Program-made: the position numbers and the translations under genes
Shown here: positions 25,293 through 34,422 of the stretch, piece after piece
Numbering within the stretch: the first letter of the stretch is position 1
How the letters are laid out: the number at the start of each line of letters is the position of its first letter
Notes under the pieces: generated by a model
What the model saw: the letters and a program-made list of their open reading frames with translations, nothing else
Database searches by the model: none
Told to the model about the DNA's origin: nothing
Assembly (NCBI RefSeq): GCF_014287955.1
Contig: NZ_JACOPD010000001.1
Location: 310,001-374,000 of the forward strand
Direction: 5' to 3'
From: Lachnospira hominis (ex Liu et al. 2021)
GTDB taxonomy: Bacteria; Bacillota; Clostridia; Lachnospirales; Lachnospiraceae
Length of the DNA: 64,000 nt

Positions 25293-25484
25293 CTATCTCC
25301 ATCCAAATTCATCTAACTTAGGACATTCTATTTCATAATGATGTATATTCCCCAGTTCAAGAAGTTCCTCCGCTGCTTCTCTTGCAAGTTGTTCCGTGCT
25401 GTACACCCCATAAAGAATTGACTCATAATTATCATTGTCACATATATATGGTGTTGTTAAAACACAAGTTGATTTTGGTGAATT
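25293..25484 (-). pseudogene. Small orphan frame without a start codon
   Basis: A continuous frame reads TTPYICDNDNYESILYGVYS, then TEQLAREAAEELLELGN and ends KLDEFGWR. It looks like a genuine small protein of about 60 residues (strand, then a helix of the type A-R-E-A-A-E-E), but no ATG, GTG or TTG precedes it and the frame runs back into the next gene. Probably a truncated small gene; unrecognised family. Confidence 0.4.
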
Positions 25485-25501
25485 TTGAATTATTAAAATA
25501 A

Positions 25502-26233
25502 TTATATCTCTATTCTCATCCCCATATGCTCAATAACTTTTTTATATTCTGCACACTTTTTCTTTCCCGCTATATACTTAATCTTCTCTACCACCATATA
25601 TGCCTCTCCTTTTCTCGTATTAACTTTCAATACATCTCCAGGCACAACAGGTTCTTTTTTATTATATATCCATGCAAAATACTGTGGTCCTTTTATTATT
25701 ATATCAGTTCCTGACATATCAACATGGCGTCCAATAACAACCTTTGCACGAGGAACCAATGCATTTACTTTATATATCGCTGGATTCTGCCACTTTTTCA
25801 TATTATCCTTGTGTTTATCTGCAATAAGCAATGATACATATCCATCTACAATCTGATTGTTCTCATCTATTAATATATTATGAGCCATCCTGCCTGTTTT
25901 CTTGAAATAATCCTCATAATACTTATATTTTTCGGATTTAGGTTCTACCATTCCAGAACAGTCAATATCGCTAAATGAAATACTTATTATGTCATCAATC
26001 ACAAATATACCTACATTTTTATTATCAATCCATTCACATTGAGACAGTAGTTTCATTGCATCATACATGATATCATCCCTTCTATCTGGATCCTCAGGCT
26101 TATACAAACTACGTCCAGTAAAGTATCTCATACCACACGGTTTTAAAATATCAGTCAATCTTTTCTGTATTACTAACGTATCTCCTATACTATAGTATGT
26201 ATCATCATATGCTATCAAAATCCCTTCATTCAT
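25502..26233 (-). CDS. Hypothetical protein, DUF5839-like C-terminus
   Basis: A protein of 243 residues starting at the ATG at 26233, nine bases after AGGAGG. A middle segment (ILIDENNQIVDGYVSLLIA) resembles the ParB-like sequence that reads N-x-I-x-DGY. The C-terminal part (YFAWIYNKKEPVVPGDVLKV, then MVVEKIKYIAGKKK) resembles DUF5839, a small beta-rich domain found on mobile elements. Both resemblances are by eye. It lies just downstream of an XRE gene and near the MutT-helicase pair; membership in the same system is possible but unproven. Confidence 0.45.
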   Translation of the reverse strand: MNEGILIAYDDTYYSIGDTLVIQKRLTDILKPCGMRYFTGRSLYKPEDPDRRDDIMYDAMKLLSQCEWIDNKNVGIFVIDDIISISFSDIDCSGMVEPKSEKYKYYEDYFKKTGRMAHNILIDENNQIVDGYVSLLIADKHKDNMKKWQNPAIYKVNALVPRAKVVIGRHVDMSGTDIIIKGPQYFAWIYNKKEPVVPGDVLKVNTRKGEAYMVVEKIKYIAGKKKCAEYKKVIEHMGMRIEI

Positions 26234-26320
26234 AAATATCAGCCTCCTAAATATATAATTTATATATAATATATTAAGATATACTGATACATTTGTCATT
26301 GAACTTGTAGTATAAAAATA

Positions 26321-26614
26321 TTATGCAACACATTTCTTTAAAATATTATAATATCTAAAAAGTCTTCTATAACTGTAATCTTTTATATCAGATTTATTTC
26401 CACGCACAATATCATCCATTGAAACGCCAAACAAACTACTTAACGCATAAAGATTATCTATAGTCGGCATGCTTATTCCGTTAAGCCAATGATATATACT
26501 CTGCTGACTTCCTAATCCAAGATATTCCTGTACATCCTTTACTGTTAGATTGTATTTATCCATAAGTATTCGGATATTCCATCCTGTTTCTCTTTTATTA
26601 ATTGCCGGTATCAT
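26321..26614 (-). CDS. XRE-family HTH regulator
   Basis: A protein of 97 residues starting at the ATG at 26614 after AAAGGAGGAGA. The helix-turn-helix runs NIRILMDKYNLTVKDVQEYL, GLGSQQSIYHWLNGISMPT, DNLYALSSLFGVSMDDIV, the standard Cro/C1 pattern. The C-terminal 30 residues are basic and helical (YSYRRLFRYYNILKK). It sits between the DUF5839-like gene and the MutT-helicase pair, all on the minus strand, and may regulate them. Confidence 0.8.
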   Translation of the reverse strand: MIPAINKRETGWNIRILMDKYNLTVKDVQEYLGLGSQQSIYHWLNGISMPTIDNLYALSSLFGVSMDDIVRGNKSDIKDYSYRRLFRYYNILKKCVA

Positions 26615-26693
26615 ATTCTCCTCCTTTTTACTGGATATTAAATTCAAATTTTATTTTAATATCATTCTTATCAAATTTTCCGTATAATTTCTC

Positions 26694-27095
26694 CTACATA
26701 TCCATTCTTATCTTATCAATCAAAATAACATCTGCCGGCAGCCATTCAACCTCATCAAGATGCTCCTTAGTCAGCCATTTTGCATTTTCATGTTCCTTTA
26801 ACTTCAATTCTCCGCTTACTATCTCACACCAAAAACAATCCATTAAAAGGTGAAAATTGGGATAATCATATTCAATTGTATTTATTAAATTTCCAATTTT
26901 AACTTTTGTATCTAATTCTTCCATAATCTCTCGTTTTAATGCTTCCTGTGGTGTCTCTCCTGCCTCTATTTTTCCTCCTGGAAATTCCCAGCCATCCTTG
27001 AATTCTCCATACCCGCGCTGCGTTGCGAATATAATTGGCTCCCCATTATCATTAACTTCTTTTATTACTGCTGCAACTACTTTAACTGTTTTCAT
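26694..27095 (-). CDS. MutT-type NUDIX (deoxy)nucleoside triphosphate pyrophosphohydrolase
   Basis: A protein of 133 residues if started at the ATG at 27095. VKVVAAVIKEVNDNGEPIIF leads to ATQRGYGEFKDGWEFPGGK and the box GGKIEAGETPQEALKREIME, so it is a MutT-like enzyme hydrolysing oxidised or other dNTPs. A TTG at 27113 would add six residues; neither has a good ribosome binding site. It lies just downstream of the PLD-helicase-DUF3427 gene. Such pairing is common enough to suggest a joint role, but that is from memory of neighbourhoods, not shown here. Confidence 0.8.
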   Translation of the reverse strand: MKTVKVVAAVIKEVNDNGEPIIFATQRGYGEFKDGWEFPGGKIEAGETPQEALKREIMEELDTKVKIGNLINTIEYDYPNFHLLMDCFWCEIVSGELKLKEHENAKWLTKEHLDEVEWLPADVILIDKIRMDM

Positions 27096-27240
27096 ATAAT
27101 TCTTGTGTGACAATTATAAAACTAATTATCTCACTTTCCTTCTTTCTTTTAATATCGTGATTTAATGCAATAAATTAAGTAAAAAAGTCTTTTTCTGCAA
27201 GCACAAACGACTTTTTATACTTTTGACATATACATAATAT

Positions 27241-30237
27241 TTATGAATTTACAATATACTCATATATATCTTCACGTACTGGAACATCAAGTATCCACTC
27301 TATTTCAACTGCTGTTTTCTGTGTATTTGGCATTGTAAATTCCTTAGTATTTCCACTAGCCGTCATATGCCCAAGATAATAAAATTCCTTAGAAATCTTA
27401 TCGTCCTTATTCTTTCGCACAAAAAGTTCTACTCTAATTCCTCTCTCTTTAGCCTTAAGAAAATTCTGTACATCCTCAGATTGCAGACTCCTTCCCGATT
27501 TTGATATTGCTATCAATCGATCCCTAAATCCTTGTTCAAAATGATCCTCATATTTTGTTGTGTCACTAATATCATCCGATTTATCATAATTAATAAATAC
27601 TGGAAATGTCTTTGTTTTCTTATCATATTTATAACCACCAATATTTAATGGAACTTCATTCTGTTCCCAATTAAGCAGACGACATACGTCCTCATACGTA
27701 TATTTTTGATAAAGGACAAAATCTGTTACATCATAACTTTGTTTATAATCTCTCTCATATCTGCTTATTCCAAAATCAACAAGTTCTTTAATAATATTAT
27801 AAAAATCTTTATTTGATAGCATTTCAAGAAATGTTTTTGTTGGCTTATAATCATTGCCTTCCTTTTCTATAAAAACACACTGTGCATATGTTTTCTTACC
27901 AGATCCTGCCGGAAATTCATTAGTCATAACATTTATAATATTTTCCTTCTGTTCCTTGCTAATTAATTTACCATAAGTCAACATATCCTGTGAAAGACTT
28001 GAAAATAATCCACATTTGGACAATCCTTTTGCATACATAAGCATTCTCTTAAGTAATTGTAATTCTTGAATTCTCTTGCCATTTGCCAGTTTCTTGGAAA
28101 TAAATTCGACTATCTTTTCTTCTTCCTGTGAGAGACGAAGCTTATAATCCTTCTCATATTTAACTAAAAACTTATAATACGAACCCAGACTATTATTATC
28201 AAAAATACGGGCAACATCCATTTCTCCATAATCATCAAAATCCCGTAAATGTGGTATTCTTCCTAATTTATTCTTAAGATTTGTGTAATTTTCTTTTATC
28301 AGTTTAATATCACTAAAATTAGCATTATCAACAGATGCAAATATTCTTTTCTTACTTATTTCATCAAAATGCACTGTAGATGCACCTGGAATAACCCTTC
28401 CACCTTCCATTATGTATCTACGTATATTATCTTTATTGTAAGTTCTATCCCCTGACAGTGCTATTGGAATCATAAAATTATTATTATAATTACCAATAAA
28501 ATCAAGAATAACAACATACTCTTTTCCATCGGCCTTTCTAAGTCCTCGTCCCAACTGCTGTATAAATATTATAGGTGATTGTGTCGGTCTAAGCATAATA
28601 ACCTGATTAACCTCTACAATGTCAACACCTTCATTCAATATTTCTACAGAAAATATATAGTCTAACGGCTTCTTATTAATATTTTCCTCATTCTCATCCA
28701 TTGCAAGTCTCTCAAATGCATTCTGCCTTTCCTGTTCCGTTGCATCACCATTCAACGCTATCGTACGAAAATATTTCCCTGTATCTGGATTAACTATATT
28801 ATTAAATTTATCTGATAACTCCTGTGTTTCTTTGATACTGCTACAAAATATAAGACCTTTAACTTTTTCTCCACTATATCCATAATAATTTGCCTGCTGG
28901 ATTATATGCCTTACACGTTCATCGCTTGTAAGCATACTAAAATCATGATTTTCTTTAACATCTCCAACTATAGACAAATCAGTAATTCCAAAATAATGAA
29001 ATGGGCATAACAAATTTTCTTCCATGGCCTGTTGTAAACGTATCTCATATGCAATCTTATAATTGAACAACTCATAAACATTTCTACCTGCAATATTATC
29101 ATCCCGCTTATCAGGAGTTGCTGTCATTCCAAGCCACAACTTAGGCGTAAAATGTTTCATAATCTTCTGATATGTATCAGCAGTTACATGATGTGCTTCA
29201 TCAAAAATAATACAATCAAATGCATTTTTATCATATTGAAGCAAATGTTCATCCCTATTTAACGTCTGAACAGTAGCAAATACATAATCCGCTTCATATT
29301 CATGATAACCTGCACCAACCAAACCCATAGAAACAGATTTTGCAAACACCTTCTCATAAGATTTCTTAGTCTGTCTTGCAAGCTGTCCTCTATGAACTAA
29401 AAATAAAACTTTTTTAAATCCAAGCTCTCTCATTGCAAATGCAGAAGCATAAGTCTTACCTGTTCCTGTCGCCGATATAAGAAGTGCCCTGTCCTCTCCT
29501 TCTTCTAAAATCTTCTTAAGATTTGTAATAAATCCAATCTGCATGCTGTTTGGCTTTAGCTTGTATTTTTCAAGCGATACAACATTATCAATCCTCGCAA
29601 TATCTCTCTGATGTTTAATAATTTCATATTGTTCTTTATAATTCCTATAAAATTCATTAAAATCTAAGGCATAACTAGAATTCCATAATCTATTGAATTC
29701 ATCAACTATTTCCTTCGCTATCTTCCCTTGCTGCGTTGATACAAGCTTAGTATTCCACTCATGATTGCTGGTAAGTGCTGCACTTGTTATATTCGAACTT
29801 CCAATGATAATACGATATACTTCATCTGTTTTAAAAATATATCCTTTTGTATGAAATCCTTCATCCGCCTCTTGTACGTCATACATTTTTAATGTAATAT
29901 TTGATAATCCATTAAGCTTCTCCAACGCTTTAGGTTCGCTAAAATTCAAATAATTAGTTGTGAGAATTTCACCTGGAATATTTTTCTTTTCCAAATCTTT
30001 AAATGTCTGAAGTAATGGTGTGATTCCGCTCATAGTAATAAATGCAACACTTATCTGAAACTTATCACATCTTAACAGCTCATCTTCAATCGAAGATAAA
30101 ACTTTCTTACCAGATTTATAATTATTCGATACAAACTGAGGACAATAAAAACTGTCAGAAGCAACAGAACCATCTATGTATGCAGTTTCTAATCCTAATC
30201 GTAATTCATTTATTTTATCCATATTGATGACATCCAT
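27241..30237 (-). CDS. PLD-nuclease/DEAH helicase with DUF3427-like C-terminus
   Basis: A protein of 998 residues. Residues 60-200 hold a phospholipase D-type nuclease domain (GFHTKGYIFKTDEVYRIIIG, the H-x-K and G-S-x-N parts). This is followed by an SF2 helicase: Walker A LLISATGTGKTYASAFAM, DEAHHVTADT, GMTATP and QQLGRGLRKADGKEYVVILD. The C-terminal 400 residues match the DUF3427 layout (LRDFDDYGEMDVARIF; RYERDYKQSYDVTDFV; EDVCRLLNWE). It is a candidate defence helicase-nuclease paired with the MutT gene downstream. Confidence 0.8.
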   Translation of the reverse strand: MDVINMDKINELRLGLETAYIDGSVASDSFYCPQFVSNNYKSGKKVLSSIEDELLRCDKFQISVAFITMSGITPLLQTFKDLEKKNIPGEILTTNYLNFSEPKALEKLNGLSNITLKMYDVQEADEGFHTKGYIFKTDEVYRIIIGSSNITSAALTSNHEWNTKLVSTQQGKIAKEIVDEFNRLWNSSYALDFNEFYRNYKEQYEIIKHQRDIARIDNVVSLEKYKLKPNSMQIGFITNLKKILEEGEDRALLISATGTGKTYASAFAMRELGFKKVLFLVHRGQLARQTKKSYEKVFAKSVSMGLVGAGYHEYEADYVFATVQTLNRDEHLLQYDKNAFDCIIFDEAHHVTADTYQKIMKHFTPKLWLGMTATPDKRDDNIAGRNVYELFNYKIAYEIRLQQAMEENLLCPFHYFGITDLSIVGDVKENHDFSMLTSDERVRHIIQQANYYGYSGEKVKGLIFCSSIKETQELSDKFNNIVNPDTGKYFRTIALNGDATEQERQNAFERLAMDENEENINKKPLDYIFSVEILNEGVDIVEVNQVIMLRPTQSPIIFIQQLGRGLRKADGKEYVVILDFIGNYNNNFMIPIALSGDRTYNKDNIRRYIMEGGRVIPGASTVHFDEISKKRIFASVDNANFSDIKLIKENYTNLKNKLGRIPHLRDFDDYGEMDVARIFDNNSLGSYYKFLVKYEKDYKLRLSQEEEKIVEFISKKLANGKRIQELQLLKRMLMYAKGLSKCGLFSSLSQDMLTYGKLISKEQKENIINVMTNEFPAGSGKKTYAQCVFIEKEGNDYKPTKTFLEMLSNKDFYNIIKELVDFGISRYERDYKQSYDVTDFVLYQKYTYEDVCRLLNWEQNEVPLNIGGYKYDKKTKTFPVFINYDKSDDISDTTKYEDHFEQGFRDRLIAISKSGRSLQSEDVQNFLKAKERGIRVELFVRKNKDDKISKEFYYLGHMTASGNTKEFTMPNTQKTAVEIEWILDVPVREDIYEYIVNS

Positions 30238-30428
30238 TCAATTAATATTTATTGTATCTATTATATTATTTATTGTAATATGTTGCAATGAAAGTATCCG
30301 TTTTTCTGAAGTATCCTCATCATGTTCTGATAACTTTCATCCTGCAAAGCCAGATAATTAATCATAATATCTACATCAACTCTTCCTCACATGACCCTCA
30401 ATGGGTATCATATAGGTATCTCGACAAA

Positions 30429-30472
30429 AGAAAAAGCCCCATAAATGGCTTGTTTACGCCATTTATGAAGCT
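30429..30472 (-). terminator. Terminator at the left end of the retron element
   Basis: On the minus strand a 15-base arm (30458-30472, AGCTTCATAAATGGC) pairs with 30435-30449 and is followed by a T-rich tail. It ends transcripts from the retron side. Confidence 0.7.
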
Positions 30473-30480
30473 CTGTTTAC

Positions 30481-30613
30481 TATTCAAACTCTTGGGCGGA
30501 GAGATTTATTGGGGTGTTTCATAGTATACATTTGTGTGTTTTATTATTCATATTCTTCATAATTTATGTTTATCTCTATCTCGTCCAAATTTTTTAGAGC
30601 CAAAATGGAGCCA
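30481..30613. repeat. Left end of the retron element: attachment core and paired arm motif
   Basis: TATTCAAACTC at 30481-30491 equals the last 11 bases of the guaA core at 59798-59808. AGAGCCAAAATGGAGCCA at 30596-30613 is a near copy of the motif at the other end (45612-45629). The pair at both ends, in the same orientation, is what integrase arm sites look like. Confidence 0.6.
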
Positions 30614-30628
30614 GTAGCATAGTAAAAC

Positions 30629-31741
30629 TTATATAGCAATTCCATGTCTAGATAAATAGTCTTCTCGTTCATTTACTACCATACTATAATAATCTGCTTC
30701 ATCTTCAAAATTGACAAATCTTGATATATCATGTTGTTTCATATCTGGAATTTGATTATATAATTTGTTTTGATTAAATTTTTCTACTAGTTCTGGAAAC
30801 AATGTAATGGTATCGTCTAAATATTTTTCAATATATTTTATGATTTTATTTCGATAATTCCTCTCTAATGAATCAATATATGCAATATATCCTCTAATTT
30901 TTTCGTTGTCCGAATAATCACCCGTTACTATTTCATAGTGAATCATCGCCCTAACCATACGTTTCATTTCCTTAGGTGCTTTTATTACGCCATCATTTAC
31001 TGTTACCCCTATAACTTCCTTGTGAACCTTAGGTGATAAAAATCGGGTCTTTTCCTCATTAACTACGAAACCTTCATCTTCAACAATTTTCTTGATCATT
31101 CCATAAATTTTTCGTAACAAATCTCTATTATCACTTGAAAAAATTAAATCATCCGCATATCTAGTATATGTTATATCTCGTTTATTACAGTATCCCGCAA
31201 TTCTTATATCCATTTTATAACATACCAAATTGGCTAAATATGGCGATGTTACCGCTCCTTGAGGCAAGCTTCCATTTAATGTGCATATATTCGTTAGCAA
31301 ATTAGATGCATATGTATTATATCCTAATTGTAAAAATTGATTATAAACTCTGCCTCTCTCTACCGAGGGAAAAAAATTTTTCAAATCCATTTTTAATATA
31401 TAGAGATTATTTTTATGGCGTTCAGCACATTGTACCAGTGGCGAACCTTTACCGTTTTTTACAAAACCGATACTATATTGCGAAACTCTAACTTTATATA
31501 AAATATTCTCTAGCACCCAACGTTGTATTACTTTTAAAGACATACATGGTGAATTTATTTCTCTTGAAGTTCCGTCTTTTTTCGGGATATAAAATTTTTT
31601 ATAACGTCCTTTCGCATCCTCTTTGGTTATAAAGAACACTAATTTTTCTGTTAGCCTCGTTTCCTCCGCCAATGTTTCTATATCTTCAAACATTGGTAGC
31701 CCTAATGATTCAATTACCATTTTGTTATTATATTTTTTCAA
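30629..31741 (-). CDS. Retron reverse transcriptase
   Basis: A protein of 370 residues. KFYIPKKDGTSREINSPCMS, KMDLKNFFPSVERGRVYN, GSLPQGAVTSPYLANLV and TYTRYADDLIFSSDN (the YADD catalytic box) are the RT motifs in order. The C-terminal EVIGVTVNDGVIKAPKEM has the position of the retron VTG element. The start is a TTG at 31741 that adjoins the a2 segment of the ncRNA; the next ATG at 31720 is the alternative. With the ncRNA upstream and the St85-type effector before that, it makes a complete retron. Confidence 0.9.
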   Translation of the reverse strand: MKKYNNKMVIESLGLPMFEDIETLAEETRLTEKLVFFITKEDAKGRYKKFYIPKKDGTSREINSPCMSLKVIQRWVLENILYKVRVSQYSIGFVKNGKGSPLVQCAERHKNNLYILKMDLKNFFPSVERGRVYNQFLQLGYNTYASNLLTNICTLNGSLPQGAVTSPYLANLVCYKMDIRIAGYCNKRDITYTRYADDLIFSSDNRDLLRKIYGMIKKIVEDEGFVVNEEKTRFLSPKVHKEVIGVTVNDGVIKAPKEMKRMVRAMIHYEIVTGDYSDNEKIRGYIAYIDSLERNYRNKIIKYIEKYLDDTITLFPELVEKFNQNKLYNQIPDMKQHDISRFVNFEDEADYYSMVVNEREDYLSRHGIAI

Positions 31742-31930
31742 ATCGTTAACACCACTTTCTTACCTTATATATTTTGCGTCAAAACCATGGTGGGATTTCA
31801 CTGTCGTGGAATTACACCATGGTTTTGACCAACTCTGGTCATGTTCATATTCTCCGGAAGACGAACCATCCTCCATAAACTTCAACAAAAATATGTATCA
31901 GTAACGTTCTAAGATTGTGATGCTAACGAT
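31742..31930 (-). ncRNA. Retron msr-msd RNA
   Basis: Between the effector stop codon and the RT start. Complementary ends: a1 ATCGTTAGCATCAC (31917-31930) pairs with a2 GTGGTGTTAACGAT (31742-31755), 14 bp with two G-U pairs. Inside, a perfect 15-bp stem (31778-31792 with 31815-31829, 22-base loop) is the msd hairpin. GACCAGAGTTGGTC (31827-31840) and a GGAGGA/TCTTCC hairpin are msr stems. AGC directly inside a1 is the likely branch guanosine site. The a1 arm contains the effector's TAG stop. Confidence 0.85.
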
Positions 31931-32807
31931 ATTGAGCAGAAATAATGTCAAGTCGAATTCTATTTACCAATTTATCCCGGTTATCTACCATAACATCATT
32001 TAATAAATCTTTTACAGTGTAATAACCCTTTTTTGATAATTTATAATAATTCAACCCATTTTCAACATTTTTTATCAGCATTCCTTCTTTATATAATCTC
32101 TTCAATGCTGCTGTATAAAGAATTTCAAATTGATTCGCCTCAAATTTTCTTTCTTGATAAATATATCTGATTGCTTCATTCATTTCTTTTGTTTCTATTT
32201 TATTATAAAAATATAACAATAACAGTATAAAATAAAACTGACCTGATATCAAGTTAATTTCTTTTGTATAATTACCATATTTTCTTGTATATTTCTTATT
32301 TCTATAAAACCAATACTTTGATGCCAAATATTCTTCAACTACTTCTTCCATATCATCCAAATCATTATTAAAATATATTACATTTTTCTTGTCATGCTTT
32401 TCTATATATCTAACAGGACCTTGCATAATAAAACTTTTGTCATTCTTATATTTTTTCTGAATCAAAACAACCAATTTTCTTAGTGTTTTCTCATTACTTG
32501 TAAAGGCACCTAATTCCGTAAAAGAACCTGGGCTTTCACATACAATCATAATCAAGTCACTATTTTCAGCCAAAAAATTTTCTAATGTAAATAAGTCATA
32601 CTTTTTTCTACTTAATAATTCCATAAACATATCTTCAGGATAAAAAATAGATAACTTTTTATCCTTCTCCAATCGCTTTCTTAATTGATCTCGGTTTGAA
32701 ACATATGATTTATTACTAGCTCCACCGCATAAAAACAAATCAATATTACTATGTTGTATATAAAGAAAAATATCATTATATATTTTTTTAATTATTTCTT
32801 TATCCAT
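31923..32807 (-). CDS. Retron effector, St85/RcaT-like (deoxyribosyltransferase-like plus winged helix)
   Basis: A protein of 294 residues. The N-terminal half resembles nucleoside 2-deoxyribosyltransferase-like folds: LFLCGGASNKSYVSNRDQLR, SIFYPEDMFMELL, LIMIVCESPGSFTELGAFT. The C-terminal half is a helical/winged-helix region (LYKEGMLIKNVENGLNYYKL, SKKGYYTVKDLL). That is the layout of the St85-family effectors of type II-A retrons, toxins kept inactive by the RT-msDNA complex. The gene directly precedes the ncRNA, whose a1 arm starts within the last codons. Confidence 0.8.
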   Translation of the reverse strand: MDKEIIKKIYNDIFLYIQHSNIDLFLCGGASNKSYVSNRDQLRKRLEKDKKLSIFYPEDMFMELLSRKKYDLFTLENFLAENSDLIMIVCESPGSFTELGAFTSNEKTLRKLVVLIQKKYKNDKSFIMQGPVRYIEKHDKKNVIYFNNDLDDMEEVVEEYLASKYWFYRNKKYTRKYGNYTKEINLISGQFYFILLLLYFYNKIETKEMNEAIRYIYQERKFEANQFEILYTAALKRLYKEGMLIKNVENGLNYYKLSKKGYYTVKDLLNDVMVDNRDKLVNRIRLDIISAQYR

Positions 32808-32820
32808 GCTATCTCCACTT

Positions 32821-34323
32821 TCATTCCTTTATATCACCTATTTGTTGTAACCATAACAAATACTTCTTTGCATCTTGAATGCATCTTTTATCATTTTTCG
32901 TCAAATGTACTATTTGACTCATAAACATCATTTCAAATAAATTTCCATTTTCATCTATTTTATCATATATCTCTCTTGCACTTAATACATTTATATTTTT
33001 CTCATATAAGAAGAACCCAACAATAAATATTGGCATATATAAAACACTATTAATATTTTCCATCGACTCTAAGCAGTCTATCATCTCTTGATACATATCT
33101 ATAACTAGTTTGTTGTCACTAGTTTTATAATCTAAATAATTTATCCATATGTAAAAAAAAGCATTAAGACTATTCATTCTCATTATATATTTGTCATATA
33201 CATTGCTTTTTCTTAATGCAACTCTTGGAATGAATTTTTCTTTATTGTTTCTCTGATGAATATAATATCCCCATGTATCAGAAAAAAATTTTAAAATCAC
33301 CAAGTGTATACAGTCTTTTTCACAAAAGGTAATCCCTATATTAATTGCAGTAAAAACTAGATTAATCACAACTAGAATAATACATTTTCTATTCAAAAAA
33401 GCAATGTCCAATAATATACTACTTAACATGCAAATTATATTCAATTTAATAAATTTATTTCTTGCTTTATTATACCATTTTTGCTTATATGTATCCAATG
33501 TTGTTGCAAATTCGATATAATCTATTTTTAATATTTTCTTTTTCCTACATGTATCAACATATTTTTGAAGCAAATAATCAACATTTATTTCAACTGCTTC
33601 TTTGCTCCAATTCGTTTTTTCTTTAAAAGACGATGTATCAAGTCTATCAATCCAAAAACTTCGATATAACTGTCCTAATATTTCAAGTTCTTTTCTTTGC
33701 TCAAAAAACATAATATAAACAATAATGAAAAGGACATAAGTATTAGCAACAATATTGTATATAGTAACAATTTCAAACACCATAAACCTAATCAAATCAA
33801 AAAGTGACTCAATAGTTTGATTTATCAGAGTAATTTGCATAATAATTACTATTACGCAACTTGACACACTTATAAACAAACATTCTGCAAATTTAAATTT
33901 TTGAAGAACATCACGTATTGAAAAAACAATGTAATACTTTCTATCAAAAAGAATAACTGCAACTGATAGTGTTACAGCAATTGTTGTTAATCCTAAAACA
34001 CTGCTACCTACAACTTCTATTTTGTCAATCATTCCATTAATATAAGCATAGTATTTTTGATTAAAAATTGCTACAAGTGGAATACACGCCATAATTGAGC
34101 ATACAAATAAATACACTTCCGAAAAAAGATCAACGCGCAAAAAAATCTTTTGTAATTTATGATTTTTTCTTTTATCACATAACTCATCGGCAGGTGAAAG
34201 TTTGTCTTTTTTCATACTTGAAACCATAATTATTATTATAACAAATATAACATTTACAAACAAAGGTAAAGCACCCCAAAGCGAAACCTTTTTCAATTCC
34301 AATAGGAAATCATACATTTTCAT
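32821..34323 (-). CDS. Large multi-pass membrane protein in the retron operon
   Basis: A protein of 500 residues, not recognised. At least seven hydrophobic segments are visible: about 14-36 (LPLFVNVIFVIIIIMVSS), 71-90, 103-126 (GSSVLGLTTIAVTLSVAVIL), 147-167, 190-207, 298-313 and 317-337. A cytoplasmic basic region lies between residues 205 and 295. It ends 13 bases before the effector start, with a usable GGAG site between, so it is cotranscribed with the retron. The ATG at 34323 is very close to GGAGG; an ATG at 34317 may be the real start. An extra retron component or an adjacent cargo gene are both possible. Confidence 0.6.
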   Translation of the reverse strand: MKMYDFLLELKKVSLWGALPLFVNVIFVIIIIMVSSMKKDKLSPADELCDKRKNHKLQKIFLRVDLFSEVYLFVCSIMACIPLVAIFNQKYYAYINGMIDKIEVVGSSVLGLTTIAVTLSVAVILFDRKYYIVFSIRDVLQKFKFAECLFISVSSCVIVIIMQITLINQTIESLFDLIRFMVFEIVTIYNIVANTYVLFIIVYIMFFEQRKELEILGQLYRSFWIDRLDTSSFKEKTNWSKEAVEINVDYLLQKYVDTCRKKKILKIDYIEFATTLDTYKQKWYNKARNKFIKLNIICMLSSILLDIAFLNRKCIILVVINLVFTAINIGITFCEKDCIHLVILKFFSDTWGYYIHQRNNKEKFIPRVALRKSNVYDKYIMRMNSLNAFFYIWINYLDYKTSDNKLVIDMYQEMIDCLESMENINSVLYMPIFIVGFFLYEKNINVLSAREIYDKIDENGNLFEMMFMSQIVHLTKNDKRCIQDAKKYLLWLQQIGDIKE

Positions 34324-34422
34324 TTTCCTCCACTAAAATCTTAGTATAATTATAACATAATTATCTATTCTACTACTTAAACTTTTCAGTAAATATGTAC
34401 CGTTTTTCAATTATAACAAAAT

